Assembly (NCBI GenBank): GCA_023213315.1
Contig: JAKCPI010031572.1
Location: 124,001 to 188,000, forward strand
Direction: 5' to 3'
Source: Euborellia annulipes
Taxonomy: Eukaryota > Arthropoda > Insecta > Dermaptera > Anisolabididae
DNA: 64,000 bases
Positions 1 through 10,799 of the stretch are shown piece by piece. The notes beneath the pieces were generated by a model. It made no database searches. It saw nothing but the letters and a program-made list of their open reading frames with translations, and was not told the DNA's origin. How positions within the stretch are numbered: the stretch's first letter is position 1; each line of letters starts with the position of its first letter. The translations under genes were made by a program, and so were the position numbers.

Positions 1-364
1 GATCTTCAGGTGTTTTTAGATGTAGGATGTTAGGCATAGTACTCTTGACGGTGATGTTATTCGCCTTGAAGTACTTGTCGGCCTCGGCGTCGACTACTAA
101 CAATTTCGTCTCGTTTGCTATGGCCTTGATCCTCTGTACCACCTGTTTGTGATTCTCATCGGCGATGTTGACCCCGTTGACTTCGATGATACTGTCGCCT
201 TGTTTGAGCCCCGCCGCCTCAGCGGGCGAACCTTCATCCACCTTGCCGATAAATTGACCTGGCTTGCCTTTTTCAGCATGTAAATTAAAACCATAACCAT
301 CAAATGATTTCCATTGGATGATATGGCATAGGCGTGCCACCGCCGTGTTTGTCTGGTCAGACAT
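1..364 (-). CDS. NHERF: NHERF-type PDZ scaffold, first coding exon (partial)
   Basis: The reverse complement from the ATG at 364-362 is open to the window edge (121 codons) and begins MSDQTNTAVARL. It encodes one PDZ domain: the carboxylate-binding loop GYGF is at residues 23-26, followed by FIGKVDEGSPAEAAGL, then IIEVNGVNI, then an alpha-B helix starting with His72 (NHKQVVQRI), the class I PDZ histidine. NHERF/EBP50 proteins bind C-terminal tails of transporters and receptors and link them to ERM proteins under the apical membrane; this role comes from the family. GYGF followed by a basic, flexible stretch is typical of NHERF PDZ domains, but another PDZ protein cannot be excluded because the second PDZ and ERM-binding tail lie outside. 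A different frame of the same strand (118-375) is also open but is a shadow. Confidence 0.85.
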   Translation of the reverse strand, partial: MSDQTNTAVARLCHIIQWKSFDGYGFNLHAEKGKPGQFIGKVDEGSPAEAAGLKQGDSIIEVNGVNIADENHKQVVQRIKAIANETKLLVVDAEADKYFKANNITVKSTMPNILHLKTPED

Positions 365-586
365 ATTCTCGTCAATCAAGTGAGAAAGAAAACAGCAGTC
401 TTTGCTACGTATATATTAATAAAGCTGAGCTGATCGAGATGTACACTCTAAAACAGACTCACATGACTGTGCACTGAACCAGGGAGGTGGAGGCTGGCCT
501 CTGGCTTAATCAAGGTACGCAACCTTGACGAGCAAGGCGCTGTTAGCGCTGAGACCAACGACGCATGCGCGGGACTCACCCCTACA
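365..586. other. 5' flank of the NHERF exon
   Basis: Less AT-rich than its surroundings, with several CpG (for example around 540-575). It should hold the 5' UTR, or an upstream intron, of the minus-strand NHERF gene. I see no convincing TATA box. Confidence 0.3.
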
Positions 587-916
587 GTTGGGTTTTATAT
601 ATGATTTTCTAGTTTTATACAAAAATCGCGGATAAAACTATACTATATATAACGTTTAAAATGTATAAAACTCGGATGCGCATGCGCAAACCCGCCGAGA
701 AAGGAAATTAAAAAAAAAAAATAATAATAATTTATGACTAGAATGAGTCATATCTTATCTTATACTCAGAGTTGGGTTTTATACATGATTTTGTAGTTTT
801 ATAGAAAAATTGCTGATAAAACTGTATAAAACGTATAAAACTCGGATGCGTATGCGCAAACCCGACGAGAAAGGAAATTCAAAAAAAAAAAAAATCATTT
901 ATGACTAGAATGAGTA
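587..916. repeat. Two tandem copies of a GTTTTATAC-rich repeat
   Basis: Copy 1 (about 587-750) and copy 2 (about 772-916) share GTTGGGTTTTATA, TATAAAACTCGGATGCG, CATGCGCAAACCCG (copy 2: TATGCGCAAACCCG) and GAGAAAGGAAATT, a poly-A run and TTATGACTAGAATGAGT. A diverged relative is at 5500-5600. Confidence 0.75.
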
Positions 917-1095
917 TTAATTTTTATTATTTATATATAAAAACAAATTTTCAAAAATGCCTGGCGGCAAATGATTGAGAGCTCTAAATTAAACTTAATA
1001 AAAGACTGATTTGGGTTTTGCTGTGGCTTGTTTGCAAAAATTTTAACTTTTTGACCACAGAATGAATGGCCGAAGCGTTTTTTGTTAATGATAAA

Positions 1096-1236
1096 AAAGG
1101 TAAGTTAATTAAAGTTAAAATTAATTAAAACGTCAGATGTTTATTTTTATAATAATTATTTAATCTCTTTATTTATTATTATAAAAATAAACATCTGACG
1201 TTTTAATTAATTATAAACTTTAATTAACTTACCTTT
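1096..1236. repeat. Hairpin-forming inverted repeat
   Basis: The left arm begins AAAGGTAAGTTAATTAAAG and continues through AACGTCAGATGTTTATTTTT. The right arm is its near-perfect reverse complement, ending TTAACTTACCTTT. Arms are about 62 nt with a short AT-rich loop; it is probably a small foldback element. The flanks on both sides carry an ACAGAATGARTGGCCGAA motif (1058 and 1342). Confidence 0.75.
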
Positions 1237-1330
1237 CATTTCTAAATTCTAAATTCAATTCAATTGAGGGATCTGACAGGATCTACTCATCAATTGAGAT
1301 TGTCACCCATGTAACAATCTTAGCTGAATT

Positions 1331-1372
1331 GTACCTGAAAGCCACAGAATGAGTGGCCGAAACGTTGTAATT
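1331..1372 (+). ncRNA. Degenerate hammerhead-like motif
   Basis: CCTGAAA is followed by stem GCCAC / GTGGC with a 7-nt loop, then CGAAACGTTG. The stem II and GAAACGT parts are intact, but the CTGANGA box is one base short and lacks the G. It is probably a decayed relative of the complete cores elsewhere in the window. Confidence 0.35.
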
Positions 1373-1822
1373 GTTACAAATAAACCACAATTGAACCGAA
1401 AATCAAATTCTTTTACTAATGATAACAACTGTGAAAGCCTAAACTCTAAAATTCTAAAATTTATCTTTTTAAATAATTTTTATAAAGTTTTTTCTAAAAA
1501 AATATAAATATATAATGATTGGGTCCAAAAAGATTAAAAAGCAGGAAATTGTTATTATCTTGGGAATAAATGAGTAAGGCTAAACGCACACCAATCGAGC
1601 AAAAACGTTTTCGATCAAAATGTTTTGTCCAAGAGCAAAACGTTTTGCTCGATGCCAAAGCACACCGATCGAGCAAAAAGGTTTTCGGACAAAGCATTTT
1701 GTTCGATGATGTCGAATCATGATCAATTGTGTTTTGTCTCTTCGGTGTGCATTGACCCATAGAAAAGCATTGAAAAAACAGTTTCAGACAAAAACGTTTT
1801 GTTCGAAAACGTTTTTGCTCGA

Positions 1823-3117
1823 CAGTGGCGTACCGAGGGGGGGGGCGAGGGGGCGGACCGCCCCAGGCCCCGAGCCGACATAGGCCCCCATATATTTATA
1901 AAAAAAAAAATTTAATGAAAATTTCCCTTTGAAAGGCCCCAGGGCCCTCAGGGCTCAAGTAAAAATGGGAAAATTTAGATAAAAAAAAAAGAAAATTTAT
2001 TGAAAATTTCTCTTTGAGAGGCCCCGGGGCCCTCAGGGCTCAAGTAAAAATGGGAAAATTTAGATAAAAAAATAGAAAATTTATTGAAAATTTCTCTTTG
2101 AGAGGTCCCGGGGCCCTCAGGGCTCAAGTAAAAATGGGAAAATTTAGATAAAAAAAAGAAAATTTATTGAAAATTTCTCTTTGAGAGGCCCCGGGGCCCT
2201 CAGGGCTCAAGTAAAAATGGGAAAATTTAGATAAAAAAAAAGAAAATTTATTGAAAATTTCTCTTTGAGAGGTCCCGGGGCCCTCAGGGCTCAAGTAAAA
2301 ATGGGAAAATTTAGATAAAAAAATAGAAAATTTATTGAAAATTTCTCTTTGAGAGGCCCCGGGGCCCTCAGGGCTCAAGTAAAAATGGGAAAATTTAGAT
2401 AAAAAAAAAGAAAATTTATTGAAAATTTCTCTTTGAGAGGTCCCGGGGCCCTCAGGGCTCAAGTAAAAATGGGAAAATTTAGATAAAAAAATAGAAAATT
2501 TATTGAAAATTTCTCTTTGAGAGGCCCCGGGGCCCTCAGGGCTCAAGTAAAAATGGGAAAATTTAGATAAAAAATAGAAAATTTATTGAAAATTTCTCTT
2601 TGAGAGGTCCCGGGGCCCTCAGGGCTCAAGTAAAAATGGGAAAATTTAGATAAAAAAATAGAAAATTTATTGAAAATTTCTCTTTGAGAGGTCCCGGGGC
2701 CCTCAGGGCTCAAGTAAAAATGGGAAAATTTAGATAAAAAAATAGAAAATTTATTGAAAATTTCTCTTTGAGAGGTCCCGGGGCCCTCAGGGCTCAAGTA
2801 AAAATGGGAAAATTTAGATAAAAAAAAAAGAAAATTTATTGAAAATTTCTCTTTGAGAGGCCCCGGGGCCCTCCGGGCTCAAGTAAAAATGGGAAAATTT
2901 AGATAAAAAAAAGAAAATTTATTGAAAATTTCTCTTTGAGAGGCCCCGGGGCCCTTGGGGTTCAGGGATATACGGTATTTTAAAAATATTTTTGTGTATG
3001 GAGGAGAAGGATATTTAAAGATGAGCACCCCCCCCCCAAAAAAAAAAAAAAAAATTCCATATAAGGCCCCCTCTTCTAGTGCCGCCCCAGGCCCCCAACT
3101 GCCTCGGTACGCCTCTG
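1823..3117. mobile_element. hAT-like non-autonomous element
   Basis: It starts CAGTGGCGTACCGAGG and ends CCTCGGTACGCCTCTG, which are inverted repeats. It is flanked by an exact 8-bp duplication, TTGCTCGA (1815-1822 and 3118-3125), the hAT signature. It is inserted in the Harbinger-like element and is almost filled by an 84-bp minisatellite. Confidence 0.85.
1912..2955. repeat. 84-bp minisatellite (about 12 units)
   Basis: The unit contains CTTTGAGAGG, CCCCGGGGCCCTCAGGG, CTCAAGTAAAAATGGG and TTTAGATAAAAAAA, with copies every 83-84 bp. Because 84 is divisible by 3, units are open on the minus strand (2124-2546, 2543-2797) as a 28-residue repeat with SPEGPG. I regard these ORFs as artefacts. 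Related single units occur at 33120-33300 and 36360-36480. Confidence 0.9.
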
Positions 3118-3145
3118 TTGCTCGATAGATGTGCGTTCAGCCTAA

Positions 3146-3720
3146 AAATAACAAAATATTTTTATGTATATATACAATGCATTTATTTATTATGTTACAA
3201 TTATTAAACACTTCACAACCAGTCTAATACTGGTATTGTTTAAAGTTTGTGTATGAAATACATTCTTTTAATACATTAGGCATGAACAAAACATAAACAA
3301 GATTCAGTATACTCATTAGGGGTATAACTTTTCGGCTTTTTTTTTTTTAAAGATTTCCTGTATCAAGACTCAATGAACTTTTACCTATTCATGACTAAAA
3401 TGACGTTTATTCCATTAAAATAAAAAAAAAGGTCACGCACAAACCACTTTGAAATTAGATTGACTAGTCGCAGTCTTGTATAAGCCGGCATATAAGGGTG
3501 GTGTACAAAGGGGGTAGTTGAGTTTTAATTAGCTTAATTTGCTGTCACTTATAACTTTTAGGACGCCCTAGAAAATCCCCGGGAGGGGAAGGGGGTAAGG
3601 GACCCTCTGGGAAGGGGTAAGCCAAAATCATAGTTATATATTTTATTTTTCTAATAAAGATTTAATGATAAATTATATAAATTCTATTTATAAAAGCAAA
3701 TTTTAGTATTTTTTTATTAT
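3146..3720. other. AT-rich spacer
   Basis: No gene, RNA or bounded element recognised. It contains a short G-rich patch near 3560-3620. Confidence 0.4.
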
Positions 3721-3729
3721 TCTAAATAA

Positions 3730-4110
3730 AAGACTGGCGTTGATCGGCTGCAGCAAATGTTCGAAGAGAAAGGTACCCCAAACCCAAGTTTATTAGTTGC
3801 CAGCTCCATGTGCTGGATCGCCTGGCTCCATGGTTTGACTAAATCACCAAACATCCACAACTTCTTTGTACAGAATTTGATTAGCAATTATAATAAATTG
3901 AAAGGAGCCTTCAGCAACGTTAAAACTAAAATTAAGGAAACAGGCGGCTGAAGAGACGACATGAAATTTCTCTAACACCTCACTCGTGTCTTTCGTCACT
4001 TCGCTGAGGGTAATTAAAACTCCTTCGTGAAGTTTCAACAAATTCCAAATATCAGTAATGCACGTTGGATCTTTCGTGTCATCCTAGCCCTTCTTGCGTT
4101 TATTCTGATG
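3730..4110 (-). pseudogene. Possible transposase fragment (unrecognised)
   Basis: The minus strand is open across about 3844-4070, translating to DIWNLLKLHEGVLITLSEVT and on to VLEKFHVVSSAACFLNFSF. The opening resembles the helical 'W-x-LL-x-VL-x-PL-x-x-T' stretch of hAT-family transposases, but no catalytic residue is visible and stops occur on both sides. The plus strand of the same stretch also has a 64-codon ORF (3757-3951). Function not assigned. Confidence 0.2.
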
Positions 4111-4686
4111 CCTGAAATCCGTAACAGGTTGCGTAAAATTTGTCTATTCATTTCTTACTGATGGCTAATGGGCTAATCATTATATCAGCAGCCAATGATT
4201 TCGCGTTGAAGATTTTGATGAACTATCTGCAACTCTGAATCGGCAGAGCTCAATTGCTTTAAAAAATCCACTGGAAAATAGATGAATTCCCAATCAACAT
4301 TGCCCGAAACAACCAATGTTGTGAGCGTGCGGTGCAATCAAAGATATGGAAGAAGTCTACTAAGGCTCCTCCCTCAACAAGGACACCCCCCACTGAGATT
4401 CGCCCTCAACAATGACCTTGTAAGTGAGTCTAAAGCTTGTGTACAAATTTATATCTATTTACAGTCACTTCAAAAAATTGTCAAAAAATCTGATATATAA
4501 AATTTTCAAATCATTTTGTGCGTGACGTTTTTTTATCAAATCACCTTGAAAGTAAGATTTTATTTAATCTTTAGTAAAAGTTCATCAAGTTATGATACAG
4601 GGATCCGAGGTTGTAAAAATGTCATACCCCTAATACTCATACTTATTATTTTGACATTTAATAATTATTTTTTGGGTAATTTTAAA

Positions 4687-4808
4687 GAATGGAAGAGACA
4701 AGTACAGGTGCAGCAAATAAAGAGAGCCTTTGGATGCCGAAACGTCTCCTTTTCGGCATCCAAAGGCTCTCTTTATTTGCTGCACCTGTACTTGCTCTCT
4801 TCCATTCC
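4687..4808. repeat. Near-perfect 56-bp-arm palindrome
   Basis: The left arm runs through GGAAGAGACAAGTACAGG and GAGAGCCTTTGGATGCCGAAA. The right arm is its reverse complement, ending CTTGCTCTCTTCCATTCC, with an 8-nt loop (CGTCTCCT) at 4743-4750. GAAACGTC spans the arm/loop boundary, as in the hammerhead-like motifs, but no CTGANGA box is present. ORFs on both strands here are mirror artefacts. Confidence 0.85.
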
Positions 4809-4859
4809 ATAACATCAACAGCAACTTCTCTTCAACTTAGATAATTCAGATATTAGATT

Positions 4860-5480
4860 ATTTATTTATTTGGCTACTCAAAATTACAGGCTACACCCAA
4901 TTATCTTTTGAGACAGTACAAGACTCGTAAAAATTATTACTTAGATAGATTACTTAGATATTCAAAAATAAGATAAGATGCTTTCCAAATGTTTAATTCA
5001 AATTTTGTTTTTTGTTTATTAACCATATAATAATACATCTTGAAAGAACAAATTAAGATAAAATTAAAAACAGTAGTCTAGTTTTTTTCTCCTTTTTCTA
5101 TTATTGAAACAAAAACAAATATCACTTTTGAATATTTTAAAATCTTGATGTAATAGATTTGCACCACCTGTCAGATTCCACTTTTCGGGCCATATATATT
5201 CTAAAATTAATTTTCCATACGTTTAGTTCCTTGTCAGAAAGCTAAAAAAATAAAAGCAAACTAAATTTAATTATTTGATATTAATTAATTAAAGAAAATA
5301 ATAAATATTCTTACAAATGAATTGACAGCTGTAGGTTAGGTTTCCATATTTAATTTTTGAATTTCATTTTTCAATTATTTTATTAACATTTTGATTATAT
5401 TATTCACTAAATAAAAAGCAAACAACATCCTCAATGCTCTAAAACATTTTAAAAAATGAAATAAAAGCTTTTAAGCTGTT
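4860..5480. other. AT-rich spacer
   Basis: Low-complexity AT-rich DNA with no open frame of note; I see nothing specific. Confidence 0.4.
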
Positions 5481-5879
5481 TTTTCAGGGGGGTTGGTTTT
5501 TTACAGTTTTATACATCGGCCTAGTTTTATCCTTGATAGTTTTATACATGTATAAAACCGTGCTTTATACTCGGCAGGATAAAACTTGCCAACTCTGCGC
5601 GGCACACGTCTTTTCCTCTCCGCTAACATGCTGTACGAACTAATATAAAAACTATTTATATTTTTTGAAATGCCAAAACAAATAAATTGACTTAAAAAAC
5701 CAACCTGATTTTGTATATTTGAAGGGATTCAATCGTTGACAATTTTGATCAGGAAGCACATTGACTTTGTTTCATGTGCTTGAGAAAAATCTCTTTTTAT
5801 ACTAAAGGACTGAACAGCTGATCGAAAAACCGCCCGCCATATTTCTACACATGCTCCCTTTTTTAGAATTTTTAATACC

Positions 5880-6760
5880 CAGCTAACTTGTCGCTAACTT
5901 CAACTGCAAAAAAATCATAGATAATAAATAGGTTTGTTCGTTTTTCGCAATTGGATGCCCATTGCCCGAAATGTGCTTAAAACGTTGTTTGATTAGAAAA
6001 AGTGGGCGGAGTTGGGTAACTTCCTCTTAGTTTGATTCTATCCTTGGGTAATTTCCCAGGTGTTTGGTTCAAAATCAGGGAGGTGCCAGTGGACGCCAAA
6101 ATTTACACGTGATTGAGAGCATGTGTATAGGGTAAAAAAAAGGTCTACAGCTTGAAGTTAGCGACAAGTTAGCGCGGTACAATTTTTTAGAAAAACTCAT
6201 GTTCGCTTCGAAGAGTTGCTACCTTAAGGTTATTGAGTTTTTAGGTTGGTAAAGTGGCTTACTACTTTATCGACAAGTAGGCGGGAACATATGCTAATTG
6301 AAGGAAAACATGTGCGAGTCGAGTTTTGTCTGGTAAGGTCTCGGGCAGCCCGAGCACACCCCAGAACAGCCCAAGAGCATCCAAGAGTAGCCTGAGGGCT
6401 ATCTTAGTTTTCACACAGCAAGGGCGTGGGAAGCAGGTGGGAAGGCGTGTATCTGGGGAAATGTGGGCTTGGGCTACTTGTGGGCTTGAAACAAACAAAC
6501 CTAATAAAAAAAACCGGTCGCCATTTTTCTGTACATGCTCTGAATCACGTGTATGTTTGGGCATCCACTGGTATCCAAAACGAGAAAATCAAACGCCAGG
6601 GAGCGTGCAAGTGCTTACCAGGCTCTGCCCTCTTGCTTGAAAAAAACACTAGGAAACTTGCCCATGGATACCCAATTTTGAATCAAACACTTGGGAAATT
6701 ACCCAGGGCTATAATCAAACTAAAAGCAAGTTGCCCAAACTCCGCGAATAAATATAAAAA
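5880..6760. repeat. Inverted-repeat cluster
   Basis: AGCTAACTTGTCGCTAACTTC (5881) returns inverted at 6150-6173 (GAAGTTAGCGACAAGTTAGC), bounding a MITE-like unit of about 290 bp. Its inner sequence (5990-6115: GGCGGAGTTGGGTAACTTCC, GGGTAATTTCCCAGGTGTTTG) returns inverted and diverged at 6530-6750. The overlapping 100-114-codon ORFs at 6262-6770 on both strands have no recognisable domain and are probably chance. Confidence 0.6.
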
Positions 6761-6769
6761 AGAATATTA

Positions 6770-8700
6770 ATTTTAAAATTATTGTGAATTTATTAAAATA
6801 TATATAATTTTTTTTTAAGTTAATTGAATTAATTTTTCTGAATGTAAATTAATAATATTAATAATTATTATTGATTAAATAAAATAAAATTAATTTTTTG
6901 TAACAAATAATTTTTTTATTTATATTCTTAGGAGATCAATAATGAATCATATTTGATAGATCGGTCATTTAGGTATCATTGACATAAGATAAATAGCAAC
7001 ATAAAAAAATTAATAAATAATTATTCGAATGAATAAATAATTACTGAAGAAAATAAAAATTTGGTGATGATTGTTAATATAATTGGTGGCGTTTGAAAAG
7101 AGCTTCTTCCCAAGATGCACTTGGGTCCCGCCCCCCTTCCCTTGACCCCCCTGTTCGCTATCCCCACCCCCGAGAGTATTTTCCTAATGGATGGGAGTGG
7201 AGCCATCACTCTCGTATTATGTCTTGTTGAATTCTCGACAACTTACGACGCCCCTTACACAATCTGCTATGCACAAATCTCAGCTGACGACCCGAGCCGG
7301 CGACTCACCTAAATGGCAAATGGCGTTAAAGTAAAAAGCAAAAATTAACGAAGCCACTCCGCAGAGATGGACATGGACGACCAGCTCGCTTGCTGACGTA
7401 GGCCATCGCTGTTCATTCTCTCCTTCTATTAAGCATATATCCATCCTAAATTAAGATCAATGACAGAAAAACTATTCATAACAATCAATTAAACATTTAT
7501 TTAATACATTTGATATATATAAATGATATAAATATCACAATCAACACAAGAAGCCATTCACTGATTAGATAGAGAAGGTGTGTAACCTTCTATATTGTCA
7601 AAATTACAAATACAAATTTGATCTTAATTAATTCAAAAATAACCTAACTAAAATCATAGAAATTCCAAAATAATATTAATATACTCAACTTGTATTTATT
7701 TATTATTATTTTGTAAATAATAACAATTAATTGGAATGTACATTTTTCAGATAAGAGAAAATTTAAGCTATGTCTCTCTGCTGGCGTCATCAGAAGATTA
7801 AGCAGCAAATTTCAAATACTTTTGTTGAAAAAAACCAAATTACAAGGGTAAGTTTTTATATATATATATAAATAATTTTATGCTTATTAAGCCCCTAATA
7901 ATAACTGGTAAAATTCACATTTTCAGCCTGCCTATTTTTTATTTTGCATGTTTTTAAAATATAATTGTGGTATTCTATGGATATCGTTTTATAGAAGACT
8001 ATAGAAGACCACAGGGGATTTTTTTGCCAATAGGATCATTTTTTTGTGTTGCTTTCGATTAACATCTACTAACATGGGGCGATGGGGCTTTGGCGATTCT
8101 ACTGCAAAATCTCCCTTCAACACTTGGTGGTGGCCTTCCCTTTTCAGATGAGTGCCTAGTCCATGCTTCTTAACATTGAGGCTTCATGAAGGTCGCAATG
8201 TCTAGCAACCAATTGGTCGATTCCTGTTTGTGAGTATCAACTGACAACTACCGGATTATATTCAATCTTTAAAGCATGCTGAATTCGGTGCACACAGCTT
8301 TGGATTTTCATATTTTAATGTTTTATTGGATTAATCAAAAAATTCTTTTTATTTTTAAAGTGGAGCTTAAAGATCTTGATTTACATCCCATATAAACAAA
8401 ATTTCATGTGAGTTTTGGAATTGAAGCTAGCTATATAGATTTTCAGTTTAACTCATGTTTATTTGTACATATTTTGTGATTTTTTGCAATTTAGTTGTAA
8501 AATTCGTTTATATATATTGTAATGTGCTATTGGTTAGTTTGATGGCTGGGAATAAGGTAAATAATAGTTTAGAAATTTAAATACAAAAATATTTTATTCA
8601 ATTTAAATAATGGTGCTTCGCGTTGCTGAAAGATTTGTTATACATTTATTTACAATATTTGTTTATTTATTTTTTTACTTTACTTTTGAATCAACATTTT
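6770..8700. other. Mostly AT-rich intergenic DNA
   Basis: Contains a GC-richer patch at 7100-7320 with no clear coding frame and long AT tracts elsewhere. No bounded element recognised. Confidence 0.35.
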
Positions 8701-8719
8701 TAAAAGATTACAATTTTTA

Positions 8720-8941
8720 TTATAATATTTGGCTTATCTGTATTAAATAATTGGTCCATGTACTGTTGACGATGATCTTGGGGGTGTCAGTGGCGAGAAT
8801 CCAATTTTCATGTAGAGTTTTGTGCCCGTTGGCCTCTCGTTCTGGCAGAATATTATATACTTCTTGATGTTTGGAGGTTTTGCACCCATTTAGTGCGAAG
8901 TCAAACTTTTGATTGGAATTGAACTGGATGGTTGAAGACAT
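8720..8941 (-). CDS. Candidate first coding exon, unknown protein
   Basis: The minus strand from the ATG at 8941 encodes 73 codons of balanced composition, beginning MSSTIQFNSNQKFDFALNG and running through YNILPEREANGHKTLHENW. In this AT-rich DNA that is unusual for a chance frame, and it is not part of a visible repeat. About 220 bp upstream on the same strand is CTATATAAGG (9161-9170), a plausible TATA box, with GC-rich sequence between. A possible donor (CAACA|GTACAT) lies near 8760. I do not recognise the family, and no further exon was found. It could also be chance. Confidence 0.3.
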   Translation of the reverse strand: MSSTIQFNSNQKFDFALNGCKTSKHQEVYNILPEREANGHKTLHENWILATDTPKIIVNSTWTNYLIQISQIL

Positions 8942-9160
8942 GAAGGAGTTTATCTATTAGGCGCAGGCATATTCACCTAGAGACACCCCCTAGCTAGATG
9001 GGCAAGGCTTCAGCATCTAAGATGACTGAATTCGTTTTTAGTGAGATACTGAACAAGGGCCAGTTTAATGCCGATGAGACCCCCCCTGAACAGTGGATGG
9101 TTGTGTGATCATGATGATTGATTAATTCATCGATTGATCCCGGGCCCTCAGACCCAGCGC

Positions 9161-9170
9161 CTTATATAGG
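9161..9170 (-). promoter_or_regulatory. Possible TATA box
   Basis: CCTATATAAG on the minus strand, upstream of the 8941 ATG and in locally GC-rich DNA. The sequence is nearly palindromic, so it gives no firm direction. Confidence 0.25.
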
Positions 9171-9744
9171 GCACATTCTCCCTTCTTCGGCGTTCGACGA
9201 TAGGGGTAGAAGTGGAGAATGTATGTGATCACCGATGAGAAACCAGGGGGTGAGGAATCGTCACCGAGGCTCGTGTCCTTATTTGGTCAGCAAAAAGATG
9301 TTTTCCTTTCTTTTGCTTGGGGGGATGGGGTAGTTGAGATCATCTATGAGATCATGCACTTGTGGAAAGGGGATGGATGACCTCACACTTGTTGCTTGAT
9401 TTCACAATATTTTTTTAAATTTATATTTTATTCAAATTTTTCACTTTTCCCTTACAATATATATATCTTTACCTAGATTTGTCCAAATAACTTATAATAC
9501 TAATTCATCTCCTCATATAGTTCTATTTATAAGAGTCGAAAAGATTCCGTTGGAAGCCAAAGTGGGCTGCAAAAATTATAACAAAAATTACTCAAAAAAC
9601 AAGAACATTCATTACCAAGAATAGAAGTCCCAGAATTGAACAAGACTAGAAAAATTAGATGTGTAAACCTCTTTGTGATTTCTCTCTCACTCTTTTATAC
9701 CTAAAGAAAACTGCAAAATTTGTGTCTTTATACTATAATAATAT

Positions 9745-10238
9745 CAGTGGTGTAGTGGCAAAATTTTCAGTGTGGGGACGCTAAATACATGACATACCAA
9801 TGGAGGGGGTGCTTCCGGGGGCCCTCTCCCGGAAAATTTTTAGAAAAATTATTAGTGAAATGGTGCAATTCTAGACTATGAACTACTCATATCTTATATC
9901 ATTGCCCTAATTTAAGAAAAGAATCCCGTGGTACTTCCCTGAGAAATTATTTTATATTAAGATTATTTCGTGTGATCTTGAGTTACCTTCATAAAGGCCA
10001 TCAGATCAATTTTCCAGATAAATCACAAATTCGTGAGACTCTAGCTTTATCTTATTCTATTTAATTTTATACTACATTGGATAATGTATTTTTCATTGAA
10101 AGATTCTATGCTTTATTTGAGTCAAACAAAATTCAACAGAATGTTTCATTGCCTTTAACTCAAAACTCATTTTTTTATAATGAGTGAAACTAGCGTGGAA
10201 ACGCCGTTCCCACGCGTTCCCGCTCAACTACACCCCTG
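9745..10238. mobile_element. hAT-like MITE
   Basis: Starts CAGTGGTGTAGTGG and ends CAACTACACCCCTG. Flanked by AATAATAT at 9737-9744 and 10239-10246 (8-bp duplication). 494 bp, no ORF. Confidence 0.8.
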
Positions 10239-10519
10239 AATAATATAATATAAACACGGTTAAATTTGATTTATTATTGAGAATACTATGAAATCTTCAA
10301 TTCTAAAACTCAACACACTCTCTTGTTAATATAAACTTATTTATCGTAAATTAAGTCAAGATCACAATGACCAGGATATTAGACAGGAGTAGTCAAGATA
10401 GAATCAATAATATAGATATTATCAATAAAACGTATTTGGAGTATTTTCATTTTATACAATTATATACCTCTTAAAATAATTTTGCATATCTTGTATATAA
10501 TATACCCCCGTGTATGCAG

Positions 10520-10789
10520 CAAGGGCGGATATAAGGGGGGGGGGGGTAAAGGGGGTAATTACCCCCCCCCCCCCCCGAGATTCGAAAAAATACCTTTTTT
10601 TCGCAAAAAAATTTATTTTTAATGTAAAATTTTTAAAATTAATACTTAAAAATTTGATATGTATTTATATTCTGGAAAACAAGTACAGAATGCGCTTTTA
10701 AATTACCGAAATTTAAAAAAAATAGTGTGCTGTGCGACGAGTCACACCAGATTACCCCCCCCCGAGAAACACCTCTGGATCCGCCCTTG
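10520..10789. mobile_element. hAT-like MITE, 'GGGCGGATCC' family
   Basis: Starts CAAGGGCGGATATAAG and ends CTCTGGATCCGCCCTTG. Flanked by exact GTATGCAG at 10512-10519 and 10790-10797. Long poly-G and poly-C runs lie just inside the ends. Family relatives: 16016, 22797, 31294, 42255 and 52574. Confidence 0.9.
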
Positions 10790-10799
10790 GTATGCAGTA

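Larger units (their letters stand above)
1578..3142. mobile_element. Harbinger-like MITE, split by a later insertion
   Basis: Ends are GGCTAAACGCACACC on the left and, on the right, GATGTGCGTTCAGCC (imperfect reverse complement). They are flanked by TAA at 1575-1577 and 3143-3145, matching the 3-bp TWA duplication of PIF/Harbinger elements. Subterminal ATCGAGCAAAAACGTTTT is also inverted at both ends. Removing the hAT insertion and its duplication leaves about 262 bp. No coding capacity. Confidence 0.7.

Noticed and set aside
118..375. 85-codon minus-strand ORF beginning MTRICLTR
   Set aside because: It overlaps the NHERF exon in another frame and has no PDZ sequence; the frame from 364 does.
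2124..2797. Minus-strand ORFs of 140 and 84 codons with a 28-residue repeat
   Set aside because: They are the translation of an 84-bp minisatellite; the period divisible by three keeps the frame open by default.
6262..6770. Overlapping 100-114-codon ORFs
   Set aside because: Open on both strands in a GC-richer repeat cluster; no domain, no codon-bias support visible.
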